64,000 bases of DNA from an uncultured Lachnospiraceae bacterium. GTDB lineage: Bacteria > Bacillota > Clostridia > Lachnospirales > Lachnospiraceae. This document shows positions 1-9,708 of this stretch, one piece after another. Every line of letters begins with the position of its first letter. The first letter of the stretch is position 1. A program made the translations under genes and the position numbers. The notes beneath the pieces were generated by a model, which was given only the letters and a program-made list of their open reading frames with translations, did not search any database and was not told where the DNA came from. The DNA lies in contig CANOMQ010000005.1 of assembly GCA_947567595.1 (NCBI GenBank), positions 62,001 through 126,000 on the forward strand. The letters run 5' to 3'.

Positions 1-25
1 GAAATGTAATAAGGATGATATTGAA

Positions 26-1225
26 ATGACAGACGAAGATTTGATAGCAATAATTATTCCGGTGTACAATGCAGAGCAATATTTAGAGGAATGCATTCAA
101 AGTATATTGCAGCAGACTTATAGTAAATTAGATGTAGTAATAGTGGATGATGGTTCGACGGATAATTCATATAACCTATGTTTGCAATTAGCGAAGCGTG
201 ATATTCGAATAAAAGTATTACACAAGGAAAATGGTGGTCCACTTAGTGCTAAAAAAATGGGAATAGAAAATACTTTGGCAAAATATATTATGTTTGTTGA
301 TGCAGATGACTGGATCAAACCAGAGATGTGTGAAGCGCTATATAAGAGGATAACATTAGAAAATGTTGACTTAGTTACATCGGGAATTATTCGTTATTTT
401 GCAGATTATAAATGCATTTATGATACGGATAACATTGCGTCAGGTAAATATTGTGCTGATGAGTATAAAAAGGTAATCATACCTCATATGCTGTGCAATG
501 GGGTATTTCCGAGAAGAGGAATTGATGCAAGTCTGGCAATAAAAATCTTTAAAAAAGAATTATTGTATCCTGTTGTTCAGAGGGCAGATGAACAGTATGG
601 ATATTTATTTGCGGAAGACACGGCGGTTTTGTATCCTTATATGCTAAGCGCTAAATCGATCTATATCATGCATGAGTGCTTTTATTATCATAGACAGTAT
701 CCTGATCATTCAAATAAGTATTACGAGGATGAAGATTATCAATATAAATTGAATAAGCTTTACACCTATATGTCAGATATCTTTAAAACATCTGATGACA
801 GAATAATATTAATGAAGCAATTGGATTATTTCATTTGTGGTTTATTTATGGCAAAGTATGAGTTGCAGGCATCAAAAATTGTGAAAGATTTTCCTAAACT
901 GCAACAATATTTATTTCCTTTTAATAAAGTAAAAAGTAATAGCAGGTTATTATTGTATGGTGCTGGAAATGTTGGAAAGTCTTTTTATGCACAGTTAATT
1001 AAAGCAGAGTATTGTAAAGAGATAATATGGCAAGATGAGGCGTATGAGAAATACCAAAAAGAGAATTTGCCAGTAACATCTGTGGATATGAAAGTTGATG
1101 CAGATATATGTGTAATAGCTGTTGAAAACAAAAAAACGGCAATGGACATAAAACGGAAAATAGCAGGATTGGGAATGGCAGAAGATAAAATCATTTGGGA
1201 TAACCCTTTGTTGAGTATGTGGTAA
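26..1225 (+). CDS. GT2 glycosyltransferase with C-terminal Rossmann-like domain
   Basis: Family 2 (GT-A fold) glycosyltransferase, expected to move a sugar from an NDP-sugar to a surface glycan on the cytoplasmic face of the membrane. The N-terminus has the family signature IIIPVYNAEQYL, then VDDGSTDNS near residue 40 and the metal-binding stretch FVDADDW near residue 92. From about residue 308 a second module begins with LLLYGAGNVGKS, a glycine-rich nucleotide-binding loop, followed by alternating strands and helices to the end. The ATG at 26 has AAGGA 10 bases upstream. It is the first gene of a plus-strand glycan cluster that probably starts before the window. The donor and acceptor cannot be told from sequence. 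Confidence 0.85.
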   Translation: MTDEDLIAIIIPVYNAEQYLEECIQSILQQTYSKLDVVIVDDGSTDNSYNLCLQLAKRDIRIKVLHKENGGPLSAKKMGIENTLAKYIMFVDADDWIKPEMCEALYKRITLENVDLVTSGIIRYFADYKCIYDTDNIASGKYCADEYKKVIIPHMLCNGVFPRRGIDASLAIKIFKKELLYPVVQRADEQYGYLFAEDTAVLYPYMLSAKSIYIMHECFYYHRQYPDHSNKYYEDEDYQYKLNKLYTYMSDIFKTSDDRIILMKQLDYFICGLFMAKYELQASKIVKDFPKLQQYLFPFNKVKSNSRLLLYGAGNVGKSFYAQLIKAEYCKEIIWQDEAYEKYQKENLPVTSVDMKVDADICVIAVENKKTAMDIKRKIAGLGMAEDKIIWDNPLLSMW

Positions 1226-1318
1226 GGGGAAACAAATCATGATGTGAAAAAAACGTTTATTAGAAATGGTTAAAGGTTTCGTGACTGTGACAAATTACAT
1301 GTATCAGGAGGAATTATC

Positions 1319-2419
1319 TTGAAGAAGATATTGTTTATTATATGGTCATATACATATGGAGGTGGGGCAGAAGCGCTGCTTACAATGATTGTAAATAATC
1401 TTAATCCAAAAAAATATGATATCAGCATCATAGAATACAAGCATGCAGATGTAAAGGTTGAGAAAGTGAATGATAATATCCATGTATTGCCGTCTATAGA
1501 AAAGATAGATACACCTGAAGGAACAAGCAAAGGATATCAGGTATATCATACCCCGGAGATACTTATAGATAGATATATTAAAGCAGATTATGATTTATAT
1601 ATTTCTTTTAATTATCAAATACCTACATTTTTGCTACCTAAAGATACAAAAAATATTGCATGGATTCATGGAGATGTTTATGATTTGGGAATTCCGGAAG
1701 CGCAGCGTGAATGGCGCTTACAGGATGAGGCATTTGATAAGGTAAAAAAGATTGTAGCTATCAGTGATAATACGATGAGGTCGTTAGAGAAAGTGTTTCC
1801 TCGTCATAAGGAGAAGATGGTTAAGATCTATAATGGGATTGATATTGAAAAGGTTCGTAGGCAGTCGGCGGAAATACCGTCGGTAATTTTACAGCGTCCG
1901 GCAATTCTTTATAGTGGAAGGTTGGATATAAATAAGAATCCAGAAAGAATGTTAGAGGTGTTTTCTCTTCTTTATAAAAAAGATAAGAATGTGCATCTTT
2001 ATTATTTAGGAAAAGGGGAACTAGAAAATAGAATTAGAAAAAGGATAGTGGAATTAGAGATACAGAAGAATGTGCATTTGTTGGGGTATCATGATAATCC
2101 ATTTCCGATTGTCAGGCAATCAGATATAGTGTGTTTATTATCCCATTCAGAGGGATTTAGCGTATCCTTATTAGAGGCATTGGCGCTTGGAAAGCCAATT
2201 GTCTCAACAAGGGTCGGAGCAGCGGAAACTGTGGTAAACCATGGAATGTGTGGGGAAGTAATAGACACAAATGAAGAGGCAGTAGAAGCAATATTACACT
2301 ATATTGATGCTGATAAAGGAAAAATTAAAAAAAATTGTGATGTATTTGTCCAACGATTTGAACTGAAATATTATATACAGCAGATAGAAAATTTAATAGA
2401 TAAAGTAATAGAAGCATAA
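1319..2419 (+). CDS. GT4-type glycosyltransferase (GT-B fold)
   Basis: Retaining glycosyltransferase of the GT4 group (366 aa, usual length). The N-terminal domain opens with a hydrophobic strand and the glycine-rich loop YGGGAEALL. The C-terminal domain has SGRLDINKNPERML near residue 200 and the donor-site motif SHSEGFSVSLLEALALGKPI, which carries the two glutamates (E-x7-E) typical of this family. Translation appears to start at TTG 1319, preceded by AGGAGG about 7 bases upstream; no better start is in frame. It lies between two GT2 genes with short gaps and is probably co-transcribed. Substrate unknown. Confidence 0.87.
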   Translation: MKKILFIIWSYTYGGGAEALLTMIVNNLNPKKYDISIIEYKHADVKVEKVNDNIHVLPSIEKIDTPEGTSKGYQVYHTPEILIDRYIKADYDLYISFNYQIPTFLLPKDTKNIAWIHGDVYDLGIPEAQREWRLQDEAFDKVKKIVAISDNTMRSLEKVFPRHKEKMVKIYNGIDIEKVRRQSAEIPSVILQRPAILYSGRLDINKNPERMLEVFSLLYKKDKNVHLYYLGKGELENRIRKRIVELEIQKNVHLLGYHDNPFPIVRQSDIVCLLSHSEGFSVSLLEALALGKPIVSTRVGAAETVVNHGMCGEVIDTNEEAVEAILHYIDADKGKIKKNCDVFVQRFELKYYIQQIENLIDKVIEA

Positions 2420-2512
2420 GGCAGGGGAGGAATAAATAAAAAAATTTAAAGGGCTATGGATTTAGAAATATCATTCAGTTAAATTTGGATTAGTATGGTA
2501 AAGGAGGCAAAG

Positions 2513-3694
2513 ATGCCGCTGATAAGTGTAATCGTTCCGGTTTATAATATAGAGCAATATCTTCCGAAATGTATCGAAAGCATTATAAACCAAAGTTATG
2601 AAAACCTGCAGATCATACTGGTAGACGACGGATCAACAGATTCTTCCGGATGTATTTGTGATGAATATAGCAAAAAAGATAAAAGAATAGTAACAATACA
2701 TAAAAAAAATGGCGGATTAGTGTCTGCCAGAAAAGCAGGCATTGATGCTGCTGACGGTGAATATGTAGGCTTTGTGGATGGAGATGACTATATAGAACAG
2801 GATATGTATAAAGTACTGTTGGATAATTTGCTGAGCCAGAATGTTGATTTCGTTCATTCTGGCTTTATGAAAAACAATAGGAAGAGCATTTATGGAACAG
2901 GCGGCACCTGTAAATATTGTATTTCCGGTGATACGATTGATAATATTTTAACGGGTATAGTTGTTGATATAGAAAGCGATTTACGGATATCACCAAGCAT
3001 ATGGTCGAAGCTTTTTAAAAAGAAGTTGATTGCAGACGCATATCGAAATGTGCCTGATACACAGTCGTATGGGGAGGATTTATTGTGTTTATGCAGGTGC
3101 GTTTTATCATGCAAACAGTTTTTGGTAATCAATCAGGCATATTACCATTATGTAATCAGGGATAATTCCATCAGCCACGAACGGGACATGCAGTTCGTGG
3201 CACGGCAGTATGAGCTATATCATTGCCTGTGTGATTTGTTTAAAAGGAATAATCTTTACACAAAGATGCAAGGGATAATAGAAAAGTACTTTATTACGGA
3301 TCTGTCAATGGGATTACAGCATATGAAAGGACTTTCCCCTCAAAACTATCAATATCCGGACATGCAGGATCTGCTGGATAAAAGAATTGTCATATATGGG
3401 GCTGGTGATATAGGACAGGATTATTATGCATGGATCAGCAGATATGAGAGATGCAGCATAGCGGCATGGGTGGATTCCAATGCAGAAAATATTACATTCG
3501 ATTATTGCAAGGTATTGAATCCCGAAGAATTAAGGGACTGTATCTTTGATGTAATTGTGATTGCTGTCATGACAAAAAACGCTGCGGATGCGATAAAAAA
3601 CGCCCTTATTATACAGGGAGTAAGTGAAACGAAAATAATTTGGAGAAAACCGGCATTAATTTTTGGGGCACGAAAAGACATAGTGGAAGGGTAA
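2513..3694 (+). CDS. GT2 glycosyltransferase with C-terminal Rossmann-like domain
   Basis: Second GT2 enzyme of the cluster, 393 aa. I chose ATG 2513 (MPLISVIVPVYN) because AAGGAGG sits 6 bases before it; an in-frame ATG at 2495 would add six residues but has no ribosome binding site. It shows VDDGSTDSSG, GGLVSARKAG and FVDGDDYIEQ, the usual GT2 nucleotide and metal sites, then SIWSKLFKK and SYGEDLLC in the acceptor half. Near residue 284 a Rossmann-like loop IVIYGAGDIGQD begins a C-terminal module like that of the first gene. Very similar in plan to the GT2 genes at 26 and 5454, so duplication within the cluster is likely. Confidence 0.87.
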   Translation: MPLISVIVPVYNIEQYLPKCIESIINQSYENLQIILVDDGSTDSSGCICDEYSKKDKRIVTIHKKNGGLVSARKAGIDAADGEYVGFVDGDDYIEQDMYKVLLDNLLSQNVDFVHSGFMKNNRKSIYGTGGTCKYCISGDTIDNILTGIVVDIESDLRISPSIWSKLFKKKLIADAYRNVPDTQSYGEDLLCLCRCVLSCKQFLVINQAYYHYVIRDNSISHERDMQFVARQYELYHCLCDLFKRNNLYTKMQGIIEKYFITDLSMGLQHMKGLSPQNYQYPDMQDLLDKRIVIYGAGDIGQDYYAWISRYERCSIAAWVDSNAENITFDYCKVLNPEELRDCIFDVIVIAVMTKNAADAIKNALIIQGVSETKIIWRKPALIFGARKDIVEG

Positions 3695-3699
3695 AGCAG

Positions 3700-5463
3700 A
3701 TGAAGGAAACGTTGGAACACGTTTATAGAATGTTGATGGACAAGTATGGATTTGAGAGCAGTACAAGCTGTGAGAATTTAAATCGCACGATTAAAAATTT
3801 GCTTAGTGAATTTTTACATGAGTGTAAGACACCCGCTATTTGGTGCTATGGCAGACATACCAAAATGATGATGGCGGATTTTATGTTTGAAATGAAACAG
3901 GTAAAAACCGTTATTGATGATAAATTTGCCGGTGCGAAGGAAAGCGGCTTTTCCATTATTACAGAAGAAGAAATAGAGAATAATCGGATTGACGCAGTTA
4001 TTATTTCGTCATTTATTTATCGGGAAGAAATCAAGGCGAAGATCAGGAGTAAATATCCAGACATCAAATACCTTGATATTTATGAAAAGCTTAGTCAGAG
4101 AGGCATAGATATGGGGTGTGAATATTATTCACGTTCTCATCCATACGGACATTATACGGAAATCAATAAGCTCAGAAGAATGCTGCCGGATGCTGTTTCT
4201 CAGAGAGAAAAGGAATCCATTGTCGAAGAGCTGATTGGGGAATATCTGGCGATGAAAGATTTTAAGACTGCAGCTGCCTGTTTAAAAGAACAACTGAATA
4301 TCCATGCTTCTCCAAAATTTCAGGAGATGCTAAAAGACATACAGTCTTTATATAGACTTGAGATAGATAGTATTAACAAGATATCTGAAAATAATGTTGT
4401 AATGCTATGTATAGATGGGGTGAGGAGACGGGATATTTTAGACGGATTAATGCCGCAGATAAGGAAATTGATTGAAGATAAAATGTATTTTTATCAAAAT
4501 GCGTATTCCGTATCAACCTCAACTTATGAGAGCCTGCTGCCTGCTTATAGTGAAAATAGTGATTTGAGGACGAAATATTATGAAAACGTTAGCGTTTCGG
4601 AAGAGCAGTGCAGGTTTGCTAAAGAGGCAGTCAGACAGAAAAGAAATATTTTTTTTTATACGGATTCAACCAAATATGTGGATAGTAAAAACATAAAGGT
4701 TACGGACAATGCGCAGACCGTGACTGAAAAAATGTGGGACTTTATATTGGATTCGTTAGATGAGTGGAATGGATTGTTTTATATTCATATACTTTTTGAA
4801 AGCCATTTTTCTTATCCGAACCCATATACAATTGAGCCAATTATCGCAGATGGTTCCAGCATTCTATTTGATTATCTGTCAAGGAATGGGGGAGCTTTAA
4901 GGGCAGATTATGTAAAACAGCATAAAGACGCACTGGCTTATATTGATGATGTCCTATATCCGCTGCTTACACCCTTGAAGTGCAGCATGGTTCTGTACGC
5001 GGACCACGGAAATATTTTGCCGGGGAAAAAAACACCTTTAGAAGACATTGAAGCCGTGAAATATACATTTGGCGAAGAACTGATTCAGGTTCCTTTGGCT
5101 GTAAAATCAGATAAAAATGGCATAGGGAGCAGCAATGCCTTATGCTCTATCATGGAGCTGAATGCGATCATTATTGCTTTATTGAACCAGAAGAAAGTTG
5201 AACTACCGACCCGTAAGTATATCAAAGTCCAGCGTTCCCAAATATATAATCCGGATTTTAAGTATTTATATCATAAAACAGGGAATGACAGAGGCTTGAT
5301 GGCTTTTGAGGCTTTTATTTTCAGGGATGGATATAAGCTTGCCGTCTATGCAGATGGCGAGAGTGAATTATATAATTTGGCTTCTGATAAAATAATTGAA
5401 GATGAAGTGTTAAAAGCAGAGCTTATGGAACTGGTGAAAGGGGAAATTACAGTATGCGGCTGA
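3700..5463 (+). CDS. Sulfatase/alkaline-phosphatase-superfamily protein with N-terminal Rossmann-like module
   Basis: 587 aa. The N-terminal third contains a Rossmann-like stretch (WCYGRHTKMMMADF) like the modules in neighbouring transferases. The C-terminal half has alkaline-phosphatase-superfamily hallmarks: VVMLCIDGVRRRD (metal aspartate), a Ser/Thr-rich nucleophile region STSTYESLLPAYS, ILFESHFSYP, and YADHGN (metal Asp-His). This superfamily includes phosphoglycerol and phosphoethanolamine transferases and sulfatases; no membrane segments are seen, so a cytoplasmic modification role is inferred. ATG 3700 follows GGAAGGG and the stop of the previous gene by five bases; an in-frame ATG at 3640 would overlap that gene by 55 bases and is less likely. 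It overlaps the next gene by 10 bases. Confidence 0.68.
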   Translation: MKETLEHVYRMLMDKYGFESSTSCENLNRTIKNLLSEFLHECKTPAIWCYGRHTKMMMADFMFEMKQVKTVIDDKFAGAKESGFSIITEEEIENNRIDAVIISSFIYREEIKAKIRSKYPDIKYLDIYEKLSQRGIDMGCEYYSRSHPYGHYTEINKLRRMLPDAVSQREKESIVEELIGEYLAMKDFKTAAACLKEQLNIHASPKFQEMLKDIQSLYRLEIDSINKISENNVVMLCIDGVRRRDILDGLMPQIRKLIEDKMYFYQNAYSVSTSTYESLLPAYSENSDLRTKYYENVSVSEEQCRFAKEAVRQKRNIFFYTDSTKYVDSKNIKVTDNAQTVTEKMWDFILDSLDEWNGLFYIHILFESHFSYPNPYTIEPIIADGSSILFDYLSRNGGALRADYVKQHKDALAYIDDVLYPLLTPLKCSMVLYADHGNILPGKKTPLEDIEAVKYTFGEELIQVPLAVKSDKNGIGSSNALCSIMELNAIIIALLNQKKVELPTRKYIKVQRSQIYNPDFKYLYHKTGNDRGLMAFEAFIFRDGYKLAVYADGESELYNLASDKIIEDEVLKAELMELVKGEITVCG

Positions 5464-6638
5464 TCAGTGTGATTGTTCCGGTTTATAATGTTGAAGATTA
5501 TTTGGAACAATGTATTGAAAGTATAACCAACCAGACATATTCCGAGCTTCAGATTATTCTTATAGATGATGGTTCTACGGATGAAAGCGGGGAAATTTGC
5601 GACAGATATGCATTGATTGACGACAGAATAGAAGTTATCCATAAGAAAAATGAAGGTTTGGTAAGTGCACGCAAGAGCGGTGCTGCTGTGGCAAGGGGAG
5701 AATATGTCGCGTTTGTGGATGGAGATGATTGGATTGATTGTGATACCTTTCAAAGATTGATGGAGGTTGGTCAGGGAGCAGATATCATTACGTTTGCGTG
5801 CATAGAGGAATATGAAACATATCAGTTAGTGGAAACAAATACGATAGAGGAAGGATTATATGATTCCAAGGATAAGCGGATAGTACTATATGAGTCAATG
5901 CTGCTCAATCATCATTTTTTTGAGTTTGGAATTATGCCGCATTTGTGCGATAAGTTAATCAAACGCCATATTTGGAAGGAGAACCAATTGAATGTAAGTG
6001 ATAGCGTTAGCTATGGCGAAGACGCGGCATGTGTGTATCCCTGTTTGATTGACGCTTCAGCGGTATATGTTACAAAGCTTCCAATGTACCATTATCGTCA
6101 ACGGACAGGTTCCATTGTCAAAAGCGGTATTAAGATAGCGAAAAAAAACTTTGCGGATATATATAATCTGTTGGAAACAAAGTTTAATTTGGCGCCACTT
6201 GGCAGGGAGAAGCTGCAGGAACATTTGGAATATTATATGTGGTTTATTTTGTTAGTAAAAGCGTATGATGTTTTGAATAAAGATGCACTGCTCTTTCCTT
6301 TTAAAAAGGTTTCTCCTAACATGAGGTTAATTATATATGGAGCGGGCGGATTTGGAAAGACCATAAAAAGTTATTGTGACAATTCGGATAGCATTAGTGT
6401 TTCGGGTTGGGTTGATTTACATTATGCGAACTATCGACAACAGGGATTGGATGTAACCAGCATTGAGCAAATTCAGCACATGGAATATGACTGCGTCGTC
6501 ATTGCAATATTGAATGAGCGCGTTGCTGAAACAATAAAAGATGAACTGATTCAACGAGGCGTTGCAGAAGAACGGATTGACTGGGTGAAAAAAGAAATAT
6601 TAAAGCATGAAAAAATACCAGAGTGGATTAAGGAGTAG
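5454..6638 (+). CDS. GT2 glycosyltransferase with C-terminal Rossmann-like domain
   Basis: Third GT2 enzyme of the cluster, 394 aa. It starts with LISVIVPVYNVEDYL, followed by LIDDGSTDESG, EGLVSARKSG and FVDGDDWIDCD, the standard GT2 donor-binding features. The acceptor half has DKLIKRHIW and SYGEDAACVYP. A C-terminal Rossmann-like module starts near residue 295 with LIIYGAGGFGKT. The start overlaps the stop of the preceding gene by 10 bases, which points to translational coupling, and the next gene begins five bases after the stop. Sugar specificity unknown. Confidence 0.87.
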   Translation: MRLISVIVPVYNVEDYLEQCIESITNQTYSELQIILIDDGSTDESGEICDRYALIDDRIEVIHKKNEGLVSARKSGAAVARGEYVAFVDGDDWIDCDTFQRLMEVGQGADIITFACIEEYETYQLVETNTIEEGLYDSKDKRIVLYESMLLNHHFFEFGIMPHLCDKLIKRHIWKENQLNVSDSVSYGEDAACVYPCLIDASAVYVTKLPMYHYRQRTGSIVKSGIKIAKKNFADIYNLLETKFNLAPLGREKLQEHLEYYMWFILLVKAYDVLNKDALLFPFKKVSPNMRLIIYGAGGFGKTIKSYCDNSDSISVSGWVDLHYANYRQQGLDVTSIEQIQHMEYDCVVIAILNERVAETIKDELIQRGVAEERIDWVKKEILKHEKIPEWIKE

Positions 6639-6643
6639 GTTAA

Positions 6644-7540
6644 ATGGAGAAAGTAATTATTTTTGGAGTAGGGGCACAATTGATGAAGGCAAAACTTCGG
6701 GCTGAGTATTTATCCGATATGGAAATTATTGCATATAGTGATAATAATAAAAGTGAATGGGGAAAAAAGATTGATAACATAGAGGTTATTCCGCCTATGT
6801 GTATTAGTGAAAAGAAATATGATTGTATATATATTACATCCGAGAAATATTTCGAAGAAATAAAAAATGGTTTGATAAATACATATCATGTACCTCATGA
6901 AAAAATAAAAAAATACATGATGGAGACTAATAAATATGATGGAGAGTTAGGTTTTTGGAAAAAAATATTTGTGGATAATGGGGGGCATTTTGATAATCAG
7001 GATTATAAGCAGAAAATGCTTAATATAATAGACGAACCAAATGATGACTTTTGGAAAGATAAAGTAGTGGTGGATTTTGGGTGCGGTCCATGTGGAAGTT
7101 TGAAATGGACATCAACCCCTAAGGTTAAAATAGGTGTTGATGTATTGTCACTACGATATCTTGAAGAATTTGGGGAAGAGATGCTGACACATGACATGAT
7201 TTATGTTGCCTGCAACGAAAAATTTATTCCGCTTCCGGCGAATTGTGCAGATTATGTTTTAACAATTAACTCATTGGATCATGTCAATGAGTTAGAGAGT
7301 ATGACACAGGAGCTTCTAAGAATTCTAAAACCGGAGGGAATGTTATTTGGAAGCTTTAATTTGAATGAACCAAGTTCGGAATGTGAACCGCAGTGTCTGA
7401 CAGAAAATCTTTTACAGGAGAAGTTGTTATGTCATCTTGATGTTTTGGGCTATAAAACAATGTATTTTGAAGGTGACAAAAACAACAGAGAGAACCCAGA
7501 TCGCCTTTTAATAAAGGCAAGGAAAAGAATAGAATATTAA
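6644..7540 (+). CDS. SAM-dependent methyltransferase with N-terminal Rossmann-like module
   Basis: 298 aa, two-part protein. Residues 1-90 begin with EKVIIFGVGAQLMK and contain YSDNNKSEWG, a small Rossmann-like module also found in neighbouring proteins. The second part is a class I methyltransferase: VVVDFGCGPCGSL is motif I that binds S-adenosylmethionine, and TINSLDHVNELE with LLRILKPEGMLFGSF matches the later motifs. Probably methylates a sugar or sugar intermediate of the glycan made by this cluster; that is inference from context. AGGAGTAGG overlaps the end of the preceding gene and serves as its ribosome binding site. Confidence 0.78.
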   Translation: MEKVIIFGVGAQLMKAKLRAEYLSDMEIIAYSDNNKSEWGKKIDNIEVIPPMCISEKKYDCIYITSEKYFEEIKNGLINTYHVPHEKIKKYMMETNKYDGELGFWKKIFVDNGGHFDNQDYKQKMLNIIDEPNDDFWKDKVVVDFGCGPCGSLKWTSTPKVKIGVDVLSLRYLEEFGEEMLTHDMIYVACNEKFIPLPANCADYVLTINSLDHVNELESMTQELLRILKPEGMLFGSFNLNEPSSECEPQCLTENLLQEKLLCHLDVLGYKTMYFEGDKNNRENPDRLLIKARKRIEY

Positions 7541-7569
7541 AATATAGTATAAATTAGGGAGTCAATAAA

Positions 7570-8568
7570 GTGGAAAGACTGTTATACACACATGACAAAA
7601 ATATAATTTGTTTCGGTTCAGGCAGTTATTTTCAGATTATGTATCATGATTTTAAGATGGAAAATCCTGACTTTAAGGTGGCTGGAGTTATAGATAATAA
7701 TAAGGAAAAAAATGGGAAAGCACTTCATATTTTAACAGATGATATACCGATTTTGTCTGTTGAAGATGTCTGTAAACAGTATAATCCCAATGATATTATC
7801 ATAGTGATAACGACCGCGTTTCATCAGGAGGTGTTATCGCAATTGCGGCAGATGGAGTATTTTAGGGATGTGGAGCTGTATTCGTATTATGAATTAAAAA
7901 AGAATGCTTTACCTGAGTACAATGTTATTGATACAAGTCTTAATTTTGCAGCAATACCTAAGAAGATTCATTATTGTTGGTTTGGCGGGAAAACGATGCC
8001 GTCTCATTTACAAAGAGAGGTAGAGAACTGGCGCAGGCTTTGCCCGGATTATGAAATTATCTGCTGGAATGAAGATAACTACGATGTTTATAAGAATACA
8101 TATACCGCGGAGGCTTATAAAAATAAAAGGTGGGCGCATTTACCGGATTATGTACGGCTGGATGTCGTATATAACCACGGGGGCATCTATATGGACACGG
8201 ATGTGGAATTGCTGCAGCCTCTTGATGTTTTACGATATAATGAAGCCTTTTTTGGAACAGAGGTTTGTGGAGGTATCAATGAAGGTTCGGGATTTGGTGC
8301 GGTTGCAGGGCATCAATTTGTGCGTAAGTTGATGCGGATTTATGAAGAACTGGACGTTGGAAATCCACTACTTCTGACCACGAGTCTTGGAAAAGAGATT
8401 GAAACTTTCCATAAAGCAGGATATGTGAATAATGGAAAATTTCAGGTCGTTGACAATGCCGCGATATATCCATATCAGGTACTTGCACCAATGATTAAGG
8501 AAACGGGTGAATGTATGAAAACAGTAGCAACAGTTGGAATCCATCATTTTGAGGGCTCATGGTGCTAA
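7570..8568 (+). CDS. GT32-like (DXD) glycosyltransferase with N-terminal Rossmann-like module
   Basis: 332 aa. The N-terminal 110 residues form a Rossmann-like module (ICFGSGSYFQIM, GVIDNNKEKNGK). The catalytic part resembles the GT32/capsular transferase group: IPKKIHYCWFGGKTMP, WRRLCPDYEIICWNEDN, then YVRLDVVYNHGGIYMDTD, where the DTD metal motif and preceding glycines are characteristic. Starts at GTG 7570 with AGGGAG about 8 bases upstream. Likely adds a hexose or N-acetyl sugar to the cluster glycan; exact donor unknown. It shares the module-plus-catalytic-domain plan of its neighbours. Confidence 0.8.
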   Translation: MERLLYTHDKNIICFGSGSYFQIMYHDFKMENPDFKVAGVIDNNKEKNGKALHILTDDIPILSVEDVCKQYNPNDIIIVITTAFHQEVLSQLRQMEYFRDVELYSYYELKKNALPEYNVIDTSLNFAAIPKKIHYCWFGGKTMPSHLQREVENWRRLCPDYEIICWNEDNYDVYKNTYTAEAYKNKRWAHLPDYVRLDVVYNHGGIYMDTDVELLQPLDVLRYNEAFFGTEVCGGINEGSGFGAVAGHQFVRKLMRIYEELDVGNPLLLTTSLGKEIETFHKAGYVNNGKFQVVDNAAIYPYQVLAPMIKETGECMKTVATVGIHHFEGSWC

Positions 8569-8619
8569 CTGGCACATTGGTGATTTGCAGGAATGCAAAT
8601 AATATAGGAGGTAGGCGGA

Positions 8620-9696
8620 GTGGCGTATTCTGTTTTAGAAAATAAAATCTATCAGTCTGACATAACGGATGCAGCGATGCTTCCCATAGATTGGGAAAAA
8701 CTGCAGAACTGCAGAATTCTTCTGACAGGTGCTACAGGAATGATAGCATCAGTCATTGTAGATATCATAATGTATCGCAATGATTATTGTGGACAAAAGA
8801 CCGAAATAATTGCAGTGAGCAGGAATGAAGAACGTGCAAAAGCACGATTTGCAGCCTACTGGGACAGTGAACATTTTACGTGGTTTTCGCATGATATTAC
8901 AAAGCCACTCCCAGAGCTTGGAAGGATAGATTACATTCTTCATGCGGCAAGCAACACGCATCCTTTGGCATATGCTTCAGATCCAATAGGAACAATTACT
9001 GCAAATGTAATAGGAACTTATCAATTGCTGGAATATGCTTCTATGCATTGCTGCAAACGTTTTTTGTTTTTTTCATCGGTTGAGGTATATGGAGAGAACA
9101 AGCGGGATGTGGACAAGTTTGACGAATCGTATCTTGGGTACATTGACTGTAATACATTAAGGGCAGGTTATCCGGAGAGCAAGCGTATTGGCGAAACGCT
9201 CTGTAATGCTTTTGCGGCACAAAAAGAACAGGAATTTGTGATTGGCAGATTTTCCCGGGTCTATGGTCCCACGATGCTATCAAATGATTCAAAAGCAATT
9301 GCTCAATTTATACGCAAGGCGGTTGCAGGAGAAGATATTGTGCTCAAAAGCGAAGGAAATCAATTATATTCCTATACATATGTGGTAGATGCTGCAGTTG
9401 CAGCTTGTTATCTACTGATGTATGCAGAAGCTGGCAGCGCTATTAACGTAGCAGACAGCAATTCGGACATTTATTTGAAAGATTTGGCTGGCTTGTTGGC
9501 AAGAATAGCAGGTACCAAAGTGATATATGAGCTGCCAGACAGCAGAGAGCAGGCAGGATATTCAACAGCAACTAAGGCGGTCTTAAGCACATCTAAAGTG
9601 CGGCAATTAGGCTGGCTGCCCAAGACATCAATTGAAAAAGGGCTGGAGAAGACAGTGCAGGTATTAAAAGGATGCAATGAAATGATTAGTGCATAG
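8620..9696 (+). CDS. NAD-dependent epimerase/dehydratase (extended SDR)
   Basis: 358 aa extended short-chain dehydrogenase acting on NDP-sugars. ILLTGATGMIASVI is the NAD-binding loop, HAASNTHP follows the second strand, SSVEVYG holds the catalytic serine region and YPESKR is the YxxxK catalytic pair. These place it with dTDP-glucose dehydratases and UDP-glucuronate decarboxylase-type enzymes, but the product is not certain. It starts at GTG 8620 with AGGAGGT upstream. It sits directly before two cytidylyltransferase-like genes, so it may make or modify the precursor they activate, or supply a different donor to the GT genes upstream. Confidence 0.82.
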   Translation: MAYSVLENKIYQSDITDAAMLPIDWEKLQNCRILLTGATGMIASVIVDIIMYRNDYCGQKTEIIAVSRNEERAKARFAAYWDSEHFTWFSHDITKPLPELGRIDYILHAASNTHPLAYASDPIGTITANVIGTYQLLEYASMHCCKRFLFFSSVEVYGENKRDVDKFDESYLGYIDCNTLRAGYPESKRIGETLCNAFAAQKEQEFVIGRFSRVYGPTMLSNDSKAIAQFIRKAVAGEDIVLKSEGNQLYSYTYVVDAAVAACYLLMYAEAGSAINVADSNSDIYLKDLAGLLARIAGTKVIYELPDSREQAGYSTATKAVLSTSKVRQLGWLPKTSIEKGLEKTVQVLKGCNEMISA

Positions 9697-9708
9697 AGAG
9701 GTATTGAT

